Shown piece by piece: positions 17,951-27,111 of a stretch of 64,000 nucleotides of DNA (position 1 is the stretch's first letter; every line of letters starts with the position of its first letter). The stretch lies in the NCBI GenBank assembly GCA_017656425.1, contig JACDNV010000008.1, positions 1 to 64,000 on the forward strand, given 5' to 3'. Under the pieces are notes generated by a model, which was not told where the DNA came from, made no database searches, and worked only from the letters and a program-made list of their open reading frames with translations. The position numbers and the translations under genes were made by a program. The stretch comes from Candidatus Neomarinimicrobiota bacterium. Lineage in GTDB: Bacteria > Fidelibacterota > UBA2242 > B5-G15.

Positions 17951-18943
17951 ATGATGAAAACAGTGAAAAATCTGAGCATATTTCTTTTATTAATCATTAT
18001 CCTTGCTCCTCTTATAGCAAAAGATAGTGTATTTGTGAGTATTGCTTTTGTTGGCGATATAATGGTTAGTGAATCGCCACCTGATAGTGGCAAGTGTTTA
18101 TTGGCTGAAGCTAAACCGATACTTGAGAAAGCTGATATAACCATAGGGAATCTTGAAGGTGTTCTATGTGATAGTTGTCATCCAAGATACAAAGGTAAGA
18201 ATGCCTTCAATTTCCGTATGCCAGAGTATTTTGCAGATGTTTTGAGATGGGCTGGTTTTGATGTTATGCATATCGGGAATAATCACATAAGAGATTTTGG
18301 AGATGATGGACTAAGAAAGACAAAAAGGATTTTGACTCGGTCAGAGCTAAAATATATTGGATTGCGGGGGGATGTTGTAAATTTTAGAATAAAAAGCGTA
18401 AATGTTTCTATTGTGGGCTTCAGTGTTTATAAGGATATGTATAGTCTTCTGGACAGTAACGAGACAGTAAACGTGATAAGAAAATTGAGTAAGGATTTTG
18501 ATATTTTAATTGTGTCCTTTCATGGGGGGAGAGAAGGTAAAGATGCATATCTTGTCCCTGATAGTATGGAGTATTTTTTCGGTGAGCCGAGGGGGAATCT
18601 GATAAAATTTTCCAGATGGTGTATTGATAACGGAGCGGATCTTGTTGTGGGACATGGTCCTCATACCCCCAGAAAGGTTGAGCTATATAAGAACCGTCTG
18701 ATCGCATATAGTCTTGGGAATTTTTGTACATGGAAACGGATTAAGCTCAATGACAATTTGGGATACGCCCCTCTTTTATGGGTTGAGCTTGGCGAAGATG
18801 GAAGGTTTATATCGGGTAAAATATATTCGTATGTCCAGTATCCGCCTGGTGGGGTTCGTGTTGACCCGGAAAATAGAGCCTACAGATTCATGATTGATCT
18901 ATCTGGTGAGGAATTTCTAAAATGTGGAGAGTTCAATTATTAA
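17951..18943 (+). CDS. CapA/PGA_cap-family metallophosphatase, exported
   Basis: The 330-residue protein starts with a signal peptide (about 1-24) and has the PGA_cap fold landmarks: IAFVGDIMV, TIGNLEGVL, HIGNNHIRDFGDDGL, IVSFHGGREGKD, VVGHGPHTPRKVE and YSLGNFC. These resemble the metal-binding residues of calcineurin-like phosphoesterases. CapA proteins take part in poly-gamma-glutamate capsule synthesis, but most homologues outside Bacillus are uncharacterised. No capB/capC genes are next to it, so a capsule role is unsupported. The preferred start is the second of the two tandem ATGs or the first; both give the same signal peptide. Confidence 0.82.
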   Translation: MMKTVKNLSIFLLLIIILAPLIAKDSVFVSIAFVGDIMVSESPPDSGKCLLAEAKPILEKADITIGNLEGVLCDSCHPRYKGKNAFNFRMPEYFADVLRWAGFDVMHIGNNHIRDFGDDGLRKTKRILTRSELKYIGLRGDVVNFRIKSVNVSIVGFSVYKDMYSLLDSNETVNVIRKLSKDFDILIVSFHGGREGKDAYLVPDSMEYFFGEPRGNLIKFSRWCIDNGADLVVGHGPHTPRKVELYKNRLIAYSLGNFCTWKRIKLNDNLGYAPLLWVELGEDGRFISGKIYSYVQYPPGGVRVDPENRAYRFMIDLSGEEFLKCGEFNY

Positions 18944-18981
18944 TTAGTTATATTCATAATTTTTTATAATTTTCACCTGTT

Positions 18982-20322
18982 ATGAATAATCTGTTTGATG
19001 TAATTTTAATCGGTGCAGGTCCAGCAAATCTTTTCGCTGCTGATGTTCTTGCTGAGGAAAATCTGACTGTACTTGTTATTGAAAAAGGGGATACCCCTGA
19101 TAAGAGGAAGAATGTGAGTTATGGCGTCGGTGGGGCTGGAGTATTTTCAGACGGAAAATTAAACCTTACTCATAGGATAGGTGGAGACCCTTCGAGTTTT
19201 GGTCGATCAGCTGATGAAGTAGAGGAGATAATAAATAAGATCGACTCCACTTTTACAGAACTTGGTGTGGAAGGAGGTTATTCAAAGACAGATGGACAGA
19301 AGCTTAACGAACTTTTAAAGAAATCATCTGCTGCCGGGGTAGAGTTTATTTATTCCAAGCAGAGACATATAGGGACTGATAGGCTGAATATTGTAGCTAA
19401 AAATTTTTATGATAAGCTTTTATCAAAGGGTATAGAGTTTTCAGTCAATAGCGAAGTCATAGATATTAAGAAAGTGGATGGTTTGTTTAATGTTATATGT
19501 AAAGATGGAAGCTATAAAGCAAAAGCTCTAATTGCAGCACCGGGCAGAGCAGGAGCTTACTGGTTAAGAGAGGTCGCCAGAAAGCTTGGAGTTAGGACGG
19601 TCTATGGTCCTATAGATGTAGGCATAAGGGTTGAATTCCCAGCTATTATTTATGCCGAGATTGCCGAGGTTATGTATGATGCGAAATTTCGATTTTATAC
19701 TAAATCATACGATGATCTGGTTAGAACCTTTTGTACGAACCCCAATGGTTATATAGTAAAAGAGGAGTATGATGAATTTGTACTCGTCAATGGACATGCG
19801 AAATGGGGTTCGAAAACTGATAATACAAATTTTGCATTGCTATCAAGAGTGGTATTAACTGATCCTGTGGAAGATACAACAAAATATGGGAGAGATATTG
19901 CCAGACTTGCAACTACTATTGGTGGAGGTAGACCAATTATACAACGTTTGACGGACTTCATATCTAGAAGGCGTTCGACGCCTGGGAGGCTTTCAAAGTC
20001 TACTATAACTCCGACTCTTCTTGATGCAACCCCCGGTGATATAGCAATGGCTTTTCCCCATAGAATAGTGAAAAATTTAATCGAGGGTCTGGAGCTACTT
20101 GATAAAGTAATATATGGTTTGAATTCCAGTAATACTCTATTATATGCTCCAGAGATTAAATTTTATGATACAAGGTATATTGTTAATAAATTTATGGAAA
20201 CGAATTTGAAAAACTTTTTCGTGGCGGGAGATGCCAGTGGGCACAGCAGAGGAATAGTTTATTCGGCAGTCACAGGTATCTTTGCTGCAAAAGGCGTATT
20301 AAGGAATCTTTCTAAGAGATAG
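18982..20322 (+). CDS. FAD-dependent dehydrogenase (COG2509-like)
   Basis: The 446-residue flavoprotein has the Rossmann motif LIGAGPANLFAADVLAE (about 9-25), the VIEKGDTP strand end, a GVGGAGVFSDGKLNL segment typical of the COG2509 uncharacterised FAD-dependent dehydrogenases, and a C-terminal FFVAGDASGHSRGIVYSAVTG closing the FAD site. No other cofactor or substrate site is evident. It follows the CapA-like gene by about 40 bases and may share its transcript. Its physiological substrate is unknown. Confidence 0.85.
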   Translation: MNNLFDVILIGAGPANLFAADVLAEENLTVLVIEKGDTPDKRKNVSYGVGGAGVFSDGKLNLTHRIGGDPSSFGRSADEVEEIINKIDSTFTELGVEGGYSKTDGQKLNELLKKSSAAGVEFIYSKQRHIGTDRLNIVAKNFYDKLLSKGIEFSVNSEVIDIKKVDGLFNVICKDGSYKAKALIAAPGRAGAYWLREVARKLGVRTVYGPIDVGIRVEFPAIIYAEIAEVMYDAKFRFYTKSYDDLVRTFCTNPNGYIVKEEYDEFVLVNGHAKWGSKTDNTNFALLSRVVLTDPVEDTTKYGRDIARLATTIGGGRPIIQRLTDFISRRRSTPGRLSKSTITPTLLDATPGDIAMAFPHRIVKNLIEGLELLDKVIYGLNSSNTLLYAPEIKFYDTRYIVNKFMETNLKNFFVAGDASGHSRGIVYSAVTGIFAAKGVLRNLSKR

Positions 20323-20425
20323 ATAAAGATAAATGGCTATGCAATAGTTTATGATTTGATACTTTTGGGACTTATGAGTATTCTTTACAAAAAAAGAATT
20401 TTTATTATATAACACATAGGAGGCT

Positions 20426-20887
20426 ATGAATAAAGAAAAATATTTCACACAAGTTCAGCAGGAGATCTGTTCGTTACTTGAAAAAAATCTTTGTGTAAAT
20501 GATGCTCGTAAGAGAATATGTGAAATTTTACGTAAAATTCCTGGATATGACTGGGTTGGTTTTTACATTGCTGATAATGAAAAGCAGATTTTAATTCTGG
20601 ATCAGTTTGTGGGAGAACAGACTGAACATGTGAAAATTCCGTTCGGCAAAGGTATATGTGGTCAATCGGCAATAAGTAGTAAAAGTCTTGTAGTTAAAGA
20701 TGTATCCAAAGAAGATAATTATATCGCTTGTAGTTATGATGTAAAATCGGAAATAGTGATACCTATTTTCAAGGATGGAGTGTTTGTTGCACAGCTTGAT
20801 ATAGATTCTCACAATTCAGGAAATTTTGATAATGTTGATAAGGAATATTTAGAGAAAATTTGTGATAAAATTTCCTGTTTGTTCTAA
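20426..20887 (+). CDS. GAF-domain protein related to free methionine-(R)-sulfoxide reductase
   Basis: The 153-residue protein is a single GAF domain with WVGFYIADNEKQILILDQF, IPFGKGICGQSA, YIACSYDVKSEIVIPI and QLDIDSHNSGNF, aligning with the YebR/fRMsr family. The catalytic Cys (in IACSYDVKSE) and the Cys in GKGICG are kept. The additional resolving Cys just before RIP in E. coli YebR is replaced (EHVKIP here). It may still be a free Met-R-sulfoxide reductase. A good GGAGG sits just before the ATG. Confidence 0.75.
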   Translation: MNKEKYFTQVQQEICSLLEKNLCVNDARKRICEILRKIPGYDWVGFYIADNEKQILILDQFVGEQTEHVKIPFGKGICGQSAISSKSLVVKDVSKEDNYIACSYDVKSEIVIPIFKDGVFVAQLDIDSHNSGNFDNVDKEYLEKICDKISCLF

Positions 20888-20948
20888 CGGAACTTTGCAT
20901 AAATTTATATGTAGACATAGGTGATTTTTTTAATAATTTGAGTTATTT

Positions 20949-22541
20949 ATGAGAAAAATACTTAAGCGATCATCATTAATAGCCATAATTTCCCTTTTTG
21001 TAATCTTTTTAATCATCTACGGACATAGGATAATTGCATCTGTTAATGATCTACGATTAAAGCTGGATGTCTTTAATGATATATTGAGAATTATTAACGA
21101 TCAGTATGTTGAAAAACCTGACTGGGATGAGCTGATGGAGGGGGCATTCAGGGGTATGTTGGAACGACTTGATCCACATTCTGTTTATATTTCAGCTGAG
21201 GAACTGAAGGATATACAGGAGCAATTTGAGGGTAAGTTTGAGGGAATAGGTATAGAGTATGATATACTTGATGGTTATATAACAGTGATAGCTCCAATTG
21301 CTGGTAGTCCGTCAGATAAGGCAGGGTTGCAACCAGGTGATAAGATAATTAAGATTAATGGAGAGTCTGCATATGGGATCACACGGGAGGATGTTTATAA
21401 GAAATTAAGGGGACCAAAGGGTACAAAAGTCACAATTACAATTAGAAGAAAGGGGAGTGAAGATTTTGATGTAGTAATTATAAGAGATGAGATACCGATT
21501 TATAGTGTGCCTGCATATTTTATGGTCGATGATTCAACAGGTTATATAATGATTACAAGATTTAGTAGTACCACTTCTGATGAACTCGAAAAGGCGTTGC
21601 AAGAGTTAGAGAAGAAAGGAATGAAACGGTTATTGCTGGATCTAAGAAATAATGGTGGTGGACTGCTAGATCAGGCGATAAAAGTAGCTGATAAGTTTAT
21701 ACCCGGTAGGGAAGTAATTGTATACACAAAGGGCAGGATTGAGAGCGCAAATCAGGTTTTTTATACAATGGATGATGATCATCACCCTCTTTTTCCTTTG
21801 ATTGTTTTGATAAATAGAGGCTCTGCAAGTGCAAGTGAAATTGTCGCCGGTGCTGTCCAGGATCTTGATAGGGGGTTGATAGTTGGTGAGGTGAGCTTTG
21901 GTAAGGGACTAGTTCAGAGACAATATCCAATGAAGGATGGCTCTGCTGTGAGAATAACTGTAGCGAAGTATTACACACCAAGTGGTAGGCTTATTCAAAG
22001 ACCTTATGAAAACGGAACTATAGATTATTTTAGATCACTTGCCGATGAGAACAGGGATTCCATAATGACTGAAAAAGCAACTGAAGAGTTGCCAAAATAT
22101 TTAACAAAACATGGAAGAGTAGTTTATGGAGGTGGTGGAATAATTCCCGATTATCATATAAAATATAAAGTGGAGCTTAATAGTGAAACTATTAGGCTTG
22201 TTAGGTCACCAGAAAGATTTATTTTTGAATATGCAAATAGTCTAGTGAAGCAGGATAAATTCAAGTCTATAGATGAGATGTCTTTTTTTTATGAGCATGT
22301 GATTGATGATTCTCTTTATTTGGAGTTTAAAGATTTTGTAATGGGTGAAGACTCAACGTTTAATTTCGACAAAATCGATAAGGATAAAGAATATTTAAAG
22401 ACCCTAATAAAAGCTGAAATTGCAAAAGAAATGTGGGGTTATAATAGCTATTATAAGGTTTTGAGGATAAGTGATAATCAGGTTATGGAATCAATCACTT
22501 ATTTCCAGGAAGCAAAAGAAATGATATTGCGATATAAATAA
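20949..22541 (+). CDS. C-terminal processing peptidase CtpA (S41)
   Basis: The 530-residue protein has an N-terminal signal anchor (about 8-28), a cap segment with the Tsp-type GMLERLDPHSVYIS, a PDZ domain (about 95-180, with GIGIEYDILDGYI and AGLQPGDKIIKING) and the S41 core with DLRNNGGGLLDQAI, GSASASEIVAGA (nucleophile Ser near 297) and FGKGLVQ (general-base Lys near 319). Such proteases act in the periplasm on C-termini of exported proteins. The C-terminal 150 residues are a helical extension. It sits before the exbB-tonB cluster, separated by about 100 bases. Confidence 0.94.
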   Translation: MRKILKRSSLIAIISLFVIFLIIYGHRIIASVNDLRLKLDVFNDILRIINDQYVEKPDWDELMEGAFRGMLERLDPHSVYISAEELKDIQEQFEGKFEGIGIEYDILDGYITVIAPIAGSPSDKAGLQPGDKIIKINGESAYGITREDVYKKLRGPKGTKVTITIRRKGSEDFDVVIIRDEIPIYSVPAYFMVDDSTGYIMITRFSSTTSDELEKALQELEKKGMKRLLLDLRNNGGGLLDQAIKVADKFIPGREVIVYTKGRIESANQVFYTMDDDHHPLFPLIVLINRGSASASEIVAGAVQDLDRGLIVGEVSFGKGLVQRQYPMKDGSAVRITVAKYYTPSGRLIQRPYENGTIDYFRSLADENRDSIMTEKATEELPKYLTKHGRVVYGGGGIIPDYHIKYKVELNSETIRLVRSPERFIFEYANSLVKQDKFKSIDEMSFFYEHVIDDSLYLEFKDFVMGEDSTFNFDKIDKDKEYLKTLIKAEIAKEMWGYNSYYKVLRISDNQVMESITYFQEAKEMILRYK

Positions 22542-22645
22542 TTTTTTAGTAATGTTTATTGTATTGACTTTTAGGGATTATTAAATTAAAATTGCCTTGC
22601 TATTTAAAGAAATAAAATTTTTGAAAATATGGAGGAAGGAGAGAC

Positions 22646-23266
22646 ATGCTTATTGAATTATTCGTAAAAGGCGGTATCTTTATGTGGCCAATATTGATCC
22701 TGTTTATATTTGGCCTGGCAATAGTGTTCGAAAGAGTATATACTTTGACAAAAGCATCGGTAGGTACAAAGAGGTTTTTAACAAGAGTTAAGGCAGCTTT
22801 AGAAGAAGGTGGTATTAATGCTGCTTTAAAGGTATGTGAAGAGACTCCTGGTCCGATAGCTGAGATTTTCCATGCAGGTTTATCCAGAGCAGATGAGGGT
22901 AGTGAAGCTGTTGAGAAAGCTATAGAAAGCGCAGGTTCCATTGAGATGGCATTTCTTGAAAGAGGTATGATATGGCTTGCTACCGTTGTTACATTAGCAC
23001 CAATGTTAGGGTTTACAGGGACAGTTTCTGGTATGGTTAGAGCATTTAGTGATATAGAAAAAGCGAATGATATTTCCCCATCGATTGTTGCTGGTGGTAT
23101 TTCAGAAGCTCTATTAACCACTCTATTTGGACTTGTGGTAGCGATTATTATACAATTTTTCCATAATCTTTTTGTATCCCAAGTCGATAAAATCATCATT
23201 GATATGGAAGAAAGTTCAATTAGTTTAGTTGAAACCATATCTAAACTGCAAAAAAAGAAAGAGTAA
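22646..23266 (+). CDS. exbB: ExbB/TolQ/MotA-family proton channel subunit
   Basis: The 206-residue membrane protein has three predicted membrane spans (about 13-32, 112-132 and 153-175). It also has the conserved ExbB segments MIWLATVVTLAPMLGFTGTVSGMVRAF and EALLTTLFGLVVAI. With ExbD it forms the inner-membrane motor that energises TonB. A strong GGAGGAAGGAGA ribosome-binding site precedes ATG 22646. It is followed by two exbD genes and a tonB gene with 3-14 base gaps, so one operon is very likely. Confidence 0.92.
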   Translation: MLIELFVKGGIFMWPILILFIFGLAIVFERVYTLTKASVGTKRFLTRVKAALEEGGINAALKVCEETPGPIAEIFHAGLSRADEGSEAVEKAIESAGSIEMAFLERGMIWLATVVTLAPMLGFTGTVSGMVRAFSDIEKANDISPSIVAGGISEALLTTLFGLVVAIIIQFFHNLFVSQVDKIIIDMEESSISLVETISKLQKKKE

Positions 23267-23269
23267 AAA

Positions 23270-23662
23270 ATGGCTTTAATAAAGAAAAAGCCAAGAAAGA
23301 GTGAAATACCCACTGCATCCTTGGCTGATATTGCATTTCTAATTTTGATTTTTTTTCTTGTTTCCACAACTATAGATATGGATAAAGGTCTTGGGTTGGT
23401 TTTACCTGCGAAAGGACAGGAAATAAAAGTAAGGTCCGAGAATATTTGCAATTTATTAATAGATGCACAGGGGAATATTTTGCTGGATAAGAAGGAAATA
23501 GATATAAAGGATATTAAACCAAAAGTGGAGTCAATGTTAGCCAAAAATCCAAAGCTAATAATTTCAGTAAAATCTCACCCAAGAACTGATTACCAAGTTT
23601 ATATTTCAGTAATTGATCAACTTAAGCAGGCAAAAGCAACAAGGATTTCTATAGCCGAATAA
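23270..23662 (+). CDS. exbD: ExbD/TolR-family biopolymer transport protein (first copy)
   Basis: The 130-residue protein has a short basic N-terminus, the PTASLADIAFLILIFFLVSTT membrane helix with the conserved Asp that carries protons, and a periplasmic domain. It is encoded three bases after exbB, with a second exbD-like gene following. Paired exbD genes are common in Bacteroidota and relatives, where the two proteins may form a mixed dimer inside the ExbB pentamer. Confidence 0.92.
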   Translation: MALIKKKPRKSEIPTASLADIAFLILIFFLVSTTIDMDKGLGLVLPAKGQEIKVRSENICNLLIDAQGNILLDKKEIDIKDIKPKVESMLAKNPKLIISVKSHPRTDYQVYISVIDQLKQAKATRISIAE

Positions 23663-23672
23663 GAGGTAACCT

Positions 23673-24080
23673 ATGCGATTTAAAGCAAAACATAAAGCGG
23701 AGACCGAGATACCAACAGCGTCTCTCCCTGATATCATTTTTATGTTGTTACTGTTTTTTATGGTCTCATCGGTTCTACGTCAATACGAGGGATTAAATGT
23801 TGTATTACCATCGGCGAAACAAATTGAGAAACTTGAGACCAAAAGACACGTTTCTTATATCTGGATATCAAAAGGTGGACTGATTTCTATAGATGGAAAA
23901 TTGGTTGAAATAAAGAGTATCAGAAACATTATGTATGAAAAGCGTGTTAGCGATCCTCAGTTAATAGTATCGATAAGGGCTGATAAACAGGTGAAAATGG
24001 GGTTAATAGCTCAGGTACATAATGAATTAAGAGAAGCTGATGCGTTAAAAGTTAATTATTCTTCAAAGACTGCTTTATAG
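23673..24080 (+). CDS. exbD: ExbD/TolR-family biopolymer transport protein (second copy)
   Basis: The 135-residue protein repeats the ExbD plan: PTASLPDIIFMLLLFFMVSS forms the membrane helix with the essential Asp, then a periplasmic domain with ISKGGLISIDGK and VSIRADKQVKMG. Sequence differs clearly from the first copy, so this is an old duplication and not a recent one. Confidence 0.92.
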   Translation: MRFKAKHKAETEIPTASLPDIIFMLLLFFMVSSVLRQYEGLNVVLPSAKQIEKLETKRHVSYIWISKGGLISIDGKLVEIKSIRNIMYEKRVSDPQLIVSIRADKQVKMGLIAQVHNELREADALKVNYSSKTAL

Positions 24081-24093
24081 AGGGTAGTGGGAG

Positions 24094-24753
24094 ATGATTC
24101 TTAGAAAAAAGCCGGAGGCAAGCTTAAAGTTAAGATATAAACTCATTATAAGGACTGGATTCGTTATCAGTCTGGGATTGATCATTGTGCTATTTGCAGC
24201 AATACCAAAGACAGGTCCGAAGAGAAGCATAAATAAAGAAGTTAAAATATATGTTGAAACAGAAGAAATTCCTGAAACACAGCAGCAGATTGAGTCAGCT
24301 CCACCACCATCACGACCAAGTATTCCAATAGAATCAGAAGATGAAAATTTATCAGAAGATATTACTATTGAGGAAACAACTGATTTGGATAAATACGAAG
24401 TATGGGATACCCCTCCTCCACCACCATCGGAAGAGCAAGATAAACGGTATATATTTATACCTTATGACGAGCCACCGGAACCAATAGGTGGGTATTCTGC
24501 TATACAAAGAAATGTAGTTTATCCTGAAATTGCTCGAGAAGCTGGTATAGAAGGGACAGTGGTTGTTCGAGCGTTCGTTAATGAGTTTGGTATTGTTACA
24601 GATTGTATAGTAATGAAGGGTATCCCAAATACGGGTCTGGATGAGGCTGCTGTGAATGCTATAAAGAAGACCCGTTTTAAACCAGCCAAACAGAGGGATA
24701 GAAACGTTGGTGTTTGGATTTCTATTCCTGTTGTATTCAAACTAAAGAGCTAA
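24094..24753 (+). CDS. tonB: TonB-family energy transducer
   Basis: The 219-residue protein has one N-terminal membrane helix (about 22-40), a long periplasmic linker rich in Pro and Glu (about 60-125, with PPPPSEEQD), and a C-terminal TonB domain (about 132-219) starting GGYSAIQRNVVYPEIAREAG and ending VWISIPVVFKLKS. It transmits force from ExbBD to outer-membrane TonB-dependent receptors. No receptor gene is in the window. An inverted repeat with T-run overlaps the stop codon. Confidence 0.93.
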   Translation: MILRKKPEASLKLRYKLIIRTGFVISLGLIIVLFAAIPKTGPKRSINKEVKIYVETEEIPETQQQIESAPPPSRPSIPIESEDENLSEDITIEETTDLDKYEVWDTPPPPPSEEQDKRYIFIPYDEPPEPIGGYSAIQRNVVYPEIAREAGIEGTVVVRAFVNEFGIVTDCIVMKGIPNTGLDEAAVNAIKKTRFKPAKQRDRNVGVWISIPVVFKLKS

Positions 24754-24773
24754 TTTTCAGCTAGCTGTTTTTT
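24748..24773 (+). terminator. Weak intrinsic terminator after tonB
   Basis: AGCTA pairs with TAGCT across a 9-base loop and is followed by G and six T. The stem is only 5 bp and overlaps the tonB stop codon, so its strength is doubtful; the convergent gene downstream makes some terminator here likely. Confidence 0.35.
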
Positions 24774-24950
24774 CGAAAAAAGTATTGTAATGAATGCCTA
24801 ACCGGCGAAATAAATATAAAATTCTCGATAAAGTAAAATAAGTTATATAATTGTTTTTATTTATTAGAATTGTGCATCAACAAACATATATAAAACTCTT
24901 TAGAGTAACACAGTAGTTAGATTGTTAAAGATACAGCATAAAAATTATCA

Positions 24951-25328
24951 TTAATTATCTTTTGCCCCATCCAGAATCCACTGTTCAATTATTGAAATGT
25001 CTGAATGAGAAAGTTGATTTCTACCATACGGCATCCTTTGTCCTATAGGAGGATTTTCACTTGCTATTTTTTGATACAGTAGACTGTTTTCTGGTCGGTA
25101 TGGTATTACAACAGGTCCGTTGTTACTCTCCCCGCTCATTAAGTCTTCGTAGGTGGAAAGGTTTAGATTGGCGCTACCATTTTGCCCGTGGCATTCAATA
25201 CAATTGAGCTCAAAAATTGGTTTTATGTCATAAGTAAAACTAATTGACTCCTTTTTATTTTCATTATCGCAAAGTTGAATTGATATTGTTAAGACAAAAA
25301 GCGATGTTAATATAATCTTTGTTTTCAT
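24951..25328 (-). CDS. Exported c-type cytochrome domain protein (planctomycete-type)
   Basis: The 125-residue protein has a signal sequence (about 1-20) and one haem c attachment motif CIECH (near residue 40). Preceding it is YDIKPIFELNC and following it GQNGSANLNLSTYEDLMSG, with PENSLLYQKI and a candidate Met ligand in QRMPYGRNQLS. This is the pattern of the PSCyt1 domain of Planctomycetes and FCB bacteria, usually at the N-terminus of large proteins; here it is free-standing. It would act in the periplasm or at the outer membrane as an electron carrier or sensor. It is the last gene of the minus-strand series. Confidence 0.8.
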   Translation of the reverse strand: MKTKIILTSLFVLTISIQLCDNENKKESISFTYDIKPIFELNCIECHGQNGSANLNLSTYEDLMSGESNNGPVVIPYRPENSLLYQKIASENPPIGQRMPYGRNQLSHSDISIIEQWILDGAKDN

Positions 25329-25340
25329 TTATTCCCCCTG

Positions 25341-26255
25341 TTATATTTTTATTGATATACTTGATGAAAAGATGTATCCCATTTCCCCAAGGCTATGTAA
25401 TGCAAGGTCTATGTTATATCTTCCGAGATTATACCCACAACCAATAGATGATCCACCGAAAAACGATGTGAAGGTCTGGTAGGTTGAGATCTGAAACCTA
25501 TTGGTGGATGTCCCCCATCTAAGAAAAAAATTATTGGTTATGATAAATTCACCTCCGACCTTCACTGTGATATTCTGAATGTCAGTTGATTCTGCCTGGA
25601 GGCCGATTCTAAGGGGAAGATGAGCTAATTTTTTTGAAACGGATGCTATATATTGGTTTGGTATTTGTTCGTCATAGTTTTTGCCAATTGCCAGTAGTTT
25701 TGATAGTATGGAGAAGCCCACTGAAAAAGTTGTTTTTGGCTCATATATTATAATGCCGATACGGGAGAAGAAAAAAGACTTTGTAATTGATTCTATATTT
25801 GTATTGAAATAGATGAATGATATTCCATAGTTTATTTTTCTTTTTATATTTGATGTGTATGTTGCTGACAAGATGAAATCATTTACCGAATATTTACCGG
25901 AAAAATTACCCTGATTGTCATAACCGTTAAAGTTCCCATAATTAACAAATTTACTACCTATGGCCAGACTTCTTTTTGAATTACTGAATAATAAAATGAA
26001 GTTAGTGCTATTTATATCAAGCAGGTAATCTGTATAGCAAGCCGATATCTGTTGATCAGCAGTCGATATAGTAGCAGGATTAAGGTATAATCCACTTATG
26101 TCACCAATAAAAGAGGAGGTAACGTTGTTACTACCCCACCCTTTTGCGTCCGATGGCAAATTGATCGATCTTATTATTGACATTGATAAAAGGGTTTCAT
26201 TCGACAGTATCAAGGTAGTTATTATACATATCAGAAATTTCATTCTCATCTTCAT
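25341..26255 (-). CDS. PorV/PorQ-family outer-membrane beta-barrel protein
   Basis: The 304-residue protein starts with a signal peptide and shows the family opening of GDISGLYLNPATI (the NPA motif after a Gly-rich strand), then many short amphipathic beta-strands with aromatic ends, finishing in a strand GYIFSSSISIKI. PorV/PorQ proteins are FadL-like barrels that partner type IX secretion or related systems in FCB bacteria. Its start overlaps the end of the upstream peptidase gene by tens of bases. No other type IX genes are here, so the role stays general. Confidence 0.72.
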   Translation of the reverse strand: MKMRMKFLICIITTLILSNETLLSMSIIRSINLPSDAKGWGSNNVTSSFIGDISGLYLNPATISTADQQISACYTDYLLDINSTNFILLFSNSKRSLAIGSKFVNYGNFNGYDNQGNFSGKYSVNDFILSATYTSNIKRKINYGISFIYFNTNIESITKSFFFSRIGIIIYEPKTTFSVGFSILSKLLAIGKNYDEQIPNQYIASVSKKLAHLPLRIGLQAESTDIQNITVKVGGEFIITNNFFLRWGTSTNRFQISTYQTFTSFFGGSSIGCGYNLGRYNIDLALHSLGEMGYIFSSSISIKI

Positions 26256-27111
26256 GACTCTTTAATTTAGCAATTTTATTTCTAAATTTTATAGTTATAA
26301 AAATTATTATAGTCAATAGCGGTAAAATGACCCAGATGACCCTGTTTATATCAAAATACAGTAGTTTTTTGTAATATTTATCGAGGTATTTTATCCATAA
26401 ATCTTCAAATTCTTCAAGATTAAGTCCTGTTACATTCTGGAATGCAAGTCCAAAAACTTTCAGATTTTTTGAAAGTTCAACAATTTTCCATACAGTTTGG
26501 TCGTCGAATATATGAACTAAAAATTCAATAATGGTTGCCGATTCTTCATAGGCAAGTCTTGCCTGTTCTGGATTCATTGTGAGAAATTTTTCCAAATCAC
26601 TCATTTTTATTAATTGTTTTGAGGCTATGGCTCTGGCGATAATTATTTTATCACTTATTCTTAGATCTTCTGAGTAGTATTTAGCTATTCCTTCATTAAA
26701 CCATGATGGGAATATGTTCAATGGTGCGATCGAGTTCTGAAGCATATGAATTATCTCGTGCCTTAGAACTCTGGTGTATTCACTTAAATTGTTATGGGCA
26801 AATTCGGGAGATTTTATTACTATTAAATTTTGTGGGAAAATTGAAACTGCTTCTGACCAATCCGGTAGCGGGGTTTTTGTAAAGTTTGTGTACTCTTGTT
26901 TATTATGAGCAATTTTTATTGTTAAAGTGTCTATGGAAATTTTTAAATTTTGTTTTTTCAAAAAGCTATTGATAAAATTACGGCAATAACTACTGGTATA
27001 ATCAATTAGTTTTTTATCATTTATTCTTCTGCTTTCGACATTTATAACCATTGGAACAAGTGTCTTAAAAAGTATTAAAATTGTGAGATTAAGATATAGT
27101 ATCTTTTTCAT
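26197..27111 (-). CDS. Peptidase MA-like gluzincin metalloprotease, membrane-anchored
   Basis: The 304-residue protein has an N-terminal hydrophobic signal, a zinc site HEIIHMLQN (near 139-147) and a downstream Glu ligand in SWFNEGIAKYYSED, the gluzincin arrangement of the peptidase MA family. A C-terminal membrane helix (about 255-275, IWVILPLLTIIIFITI) with a charged tail anchors it, leaving the catalytic domain outside the cytoplasm. The gene touches priA upstream and overlaps the PorV-like gene by 59 bases. Substrate unknown. Confidence 0.8.
   Translation of the reverse strand: MKKILYLNLTILILFKTLVPMVINVESRRINDKKLIDYTSSYCRNFINSFLKKQNLKISIDTLTIKIAHNKQEYTNFTKTPLPDWSEAVSIFPQNLIVIKSPEFAHNNLSEYTRVLRHEIIHMLQNSIAPLNIFPSWFNEGIAKYYSEDLRISDKIIIARAIASKQLIKMSDLEKFLTMNPEQARLAYEESATIIEFLVHIFDDQTVWKIVELSKNLKVFGLAFQNVTGLNLEEFEDLWIKYLDKYYKKLLYFDINRVIWVILPLLTIIIFITIKFRNKIAKLKSHEDENEISDMYNNYLDTVE

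Noticed and set aside
17951-18943. CapA-like gene as part of a poly-gamma-glutamate capsule operon.
   Set aside because: No capB, capC or capE neighbour; most CapA-fold proteins in such genomes have other, unknown roles.
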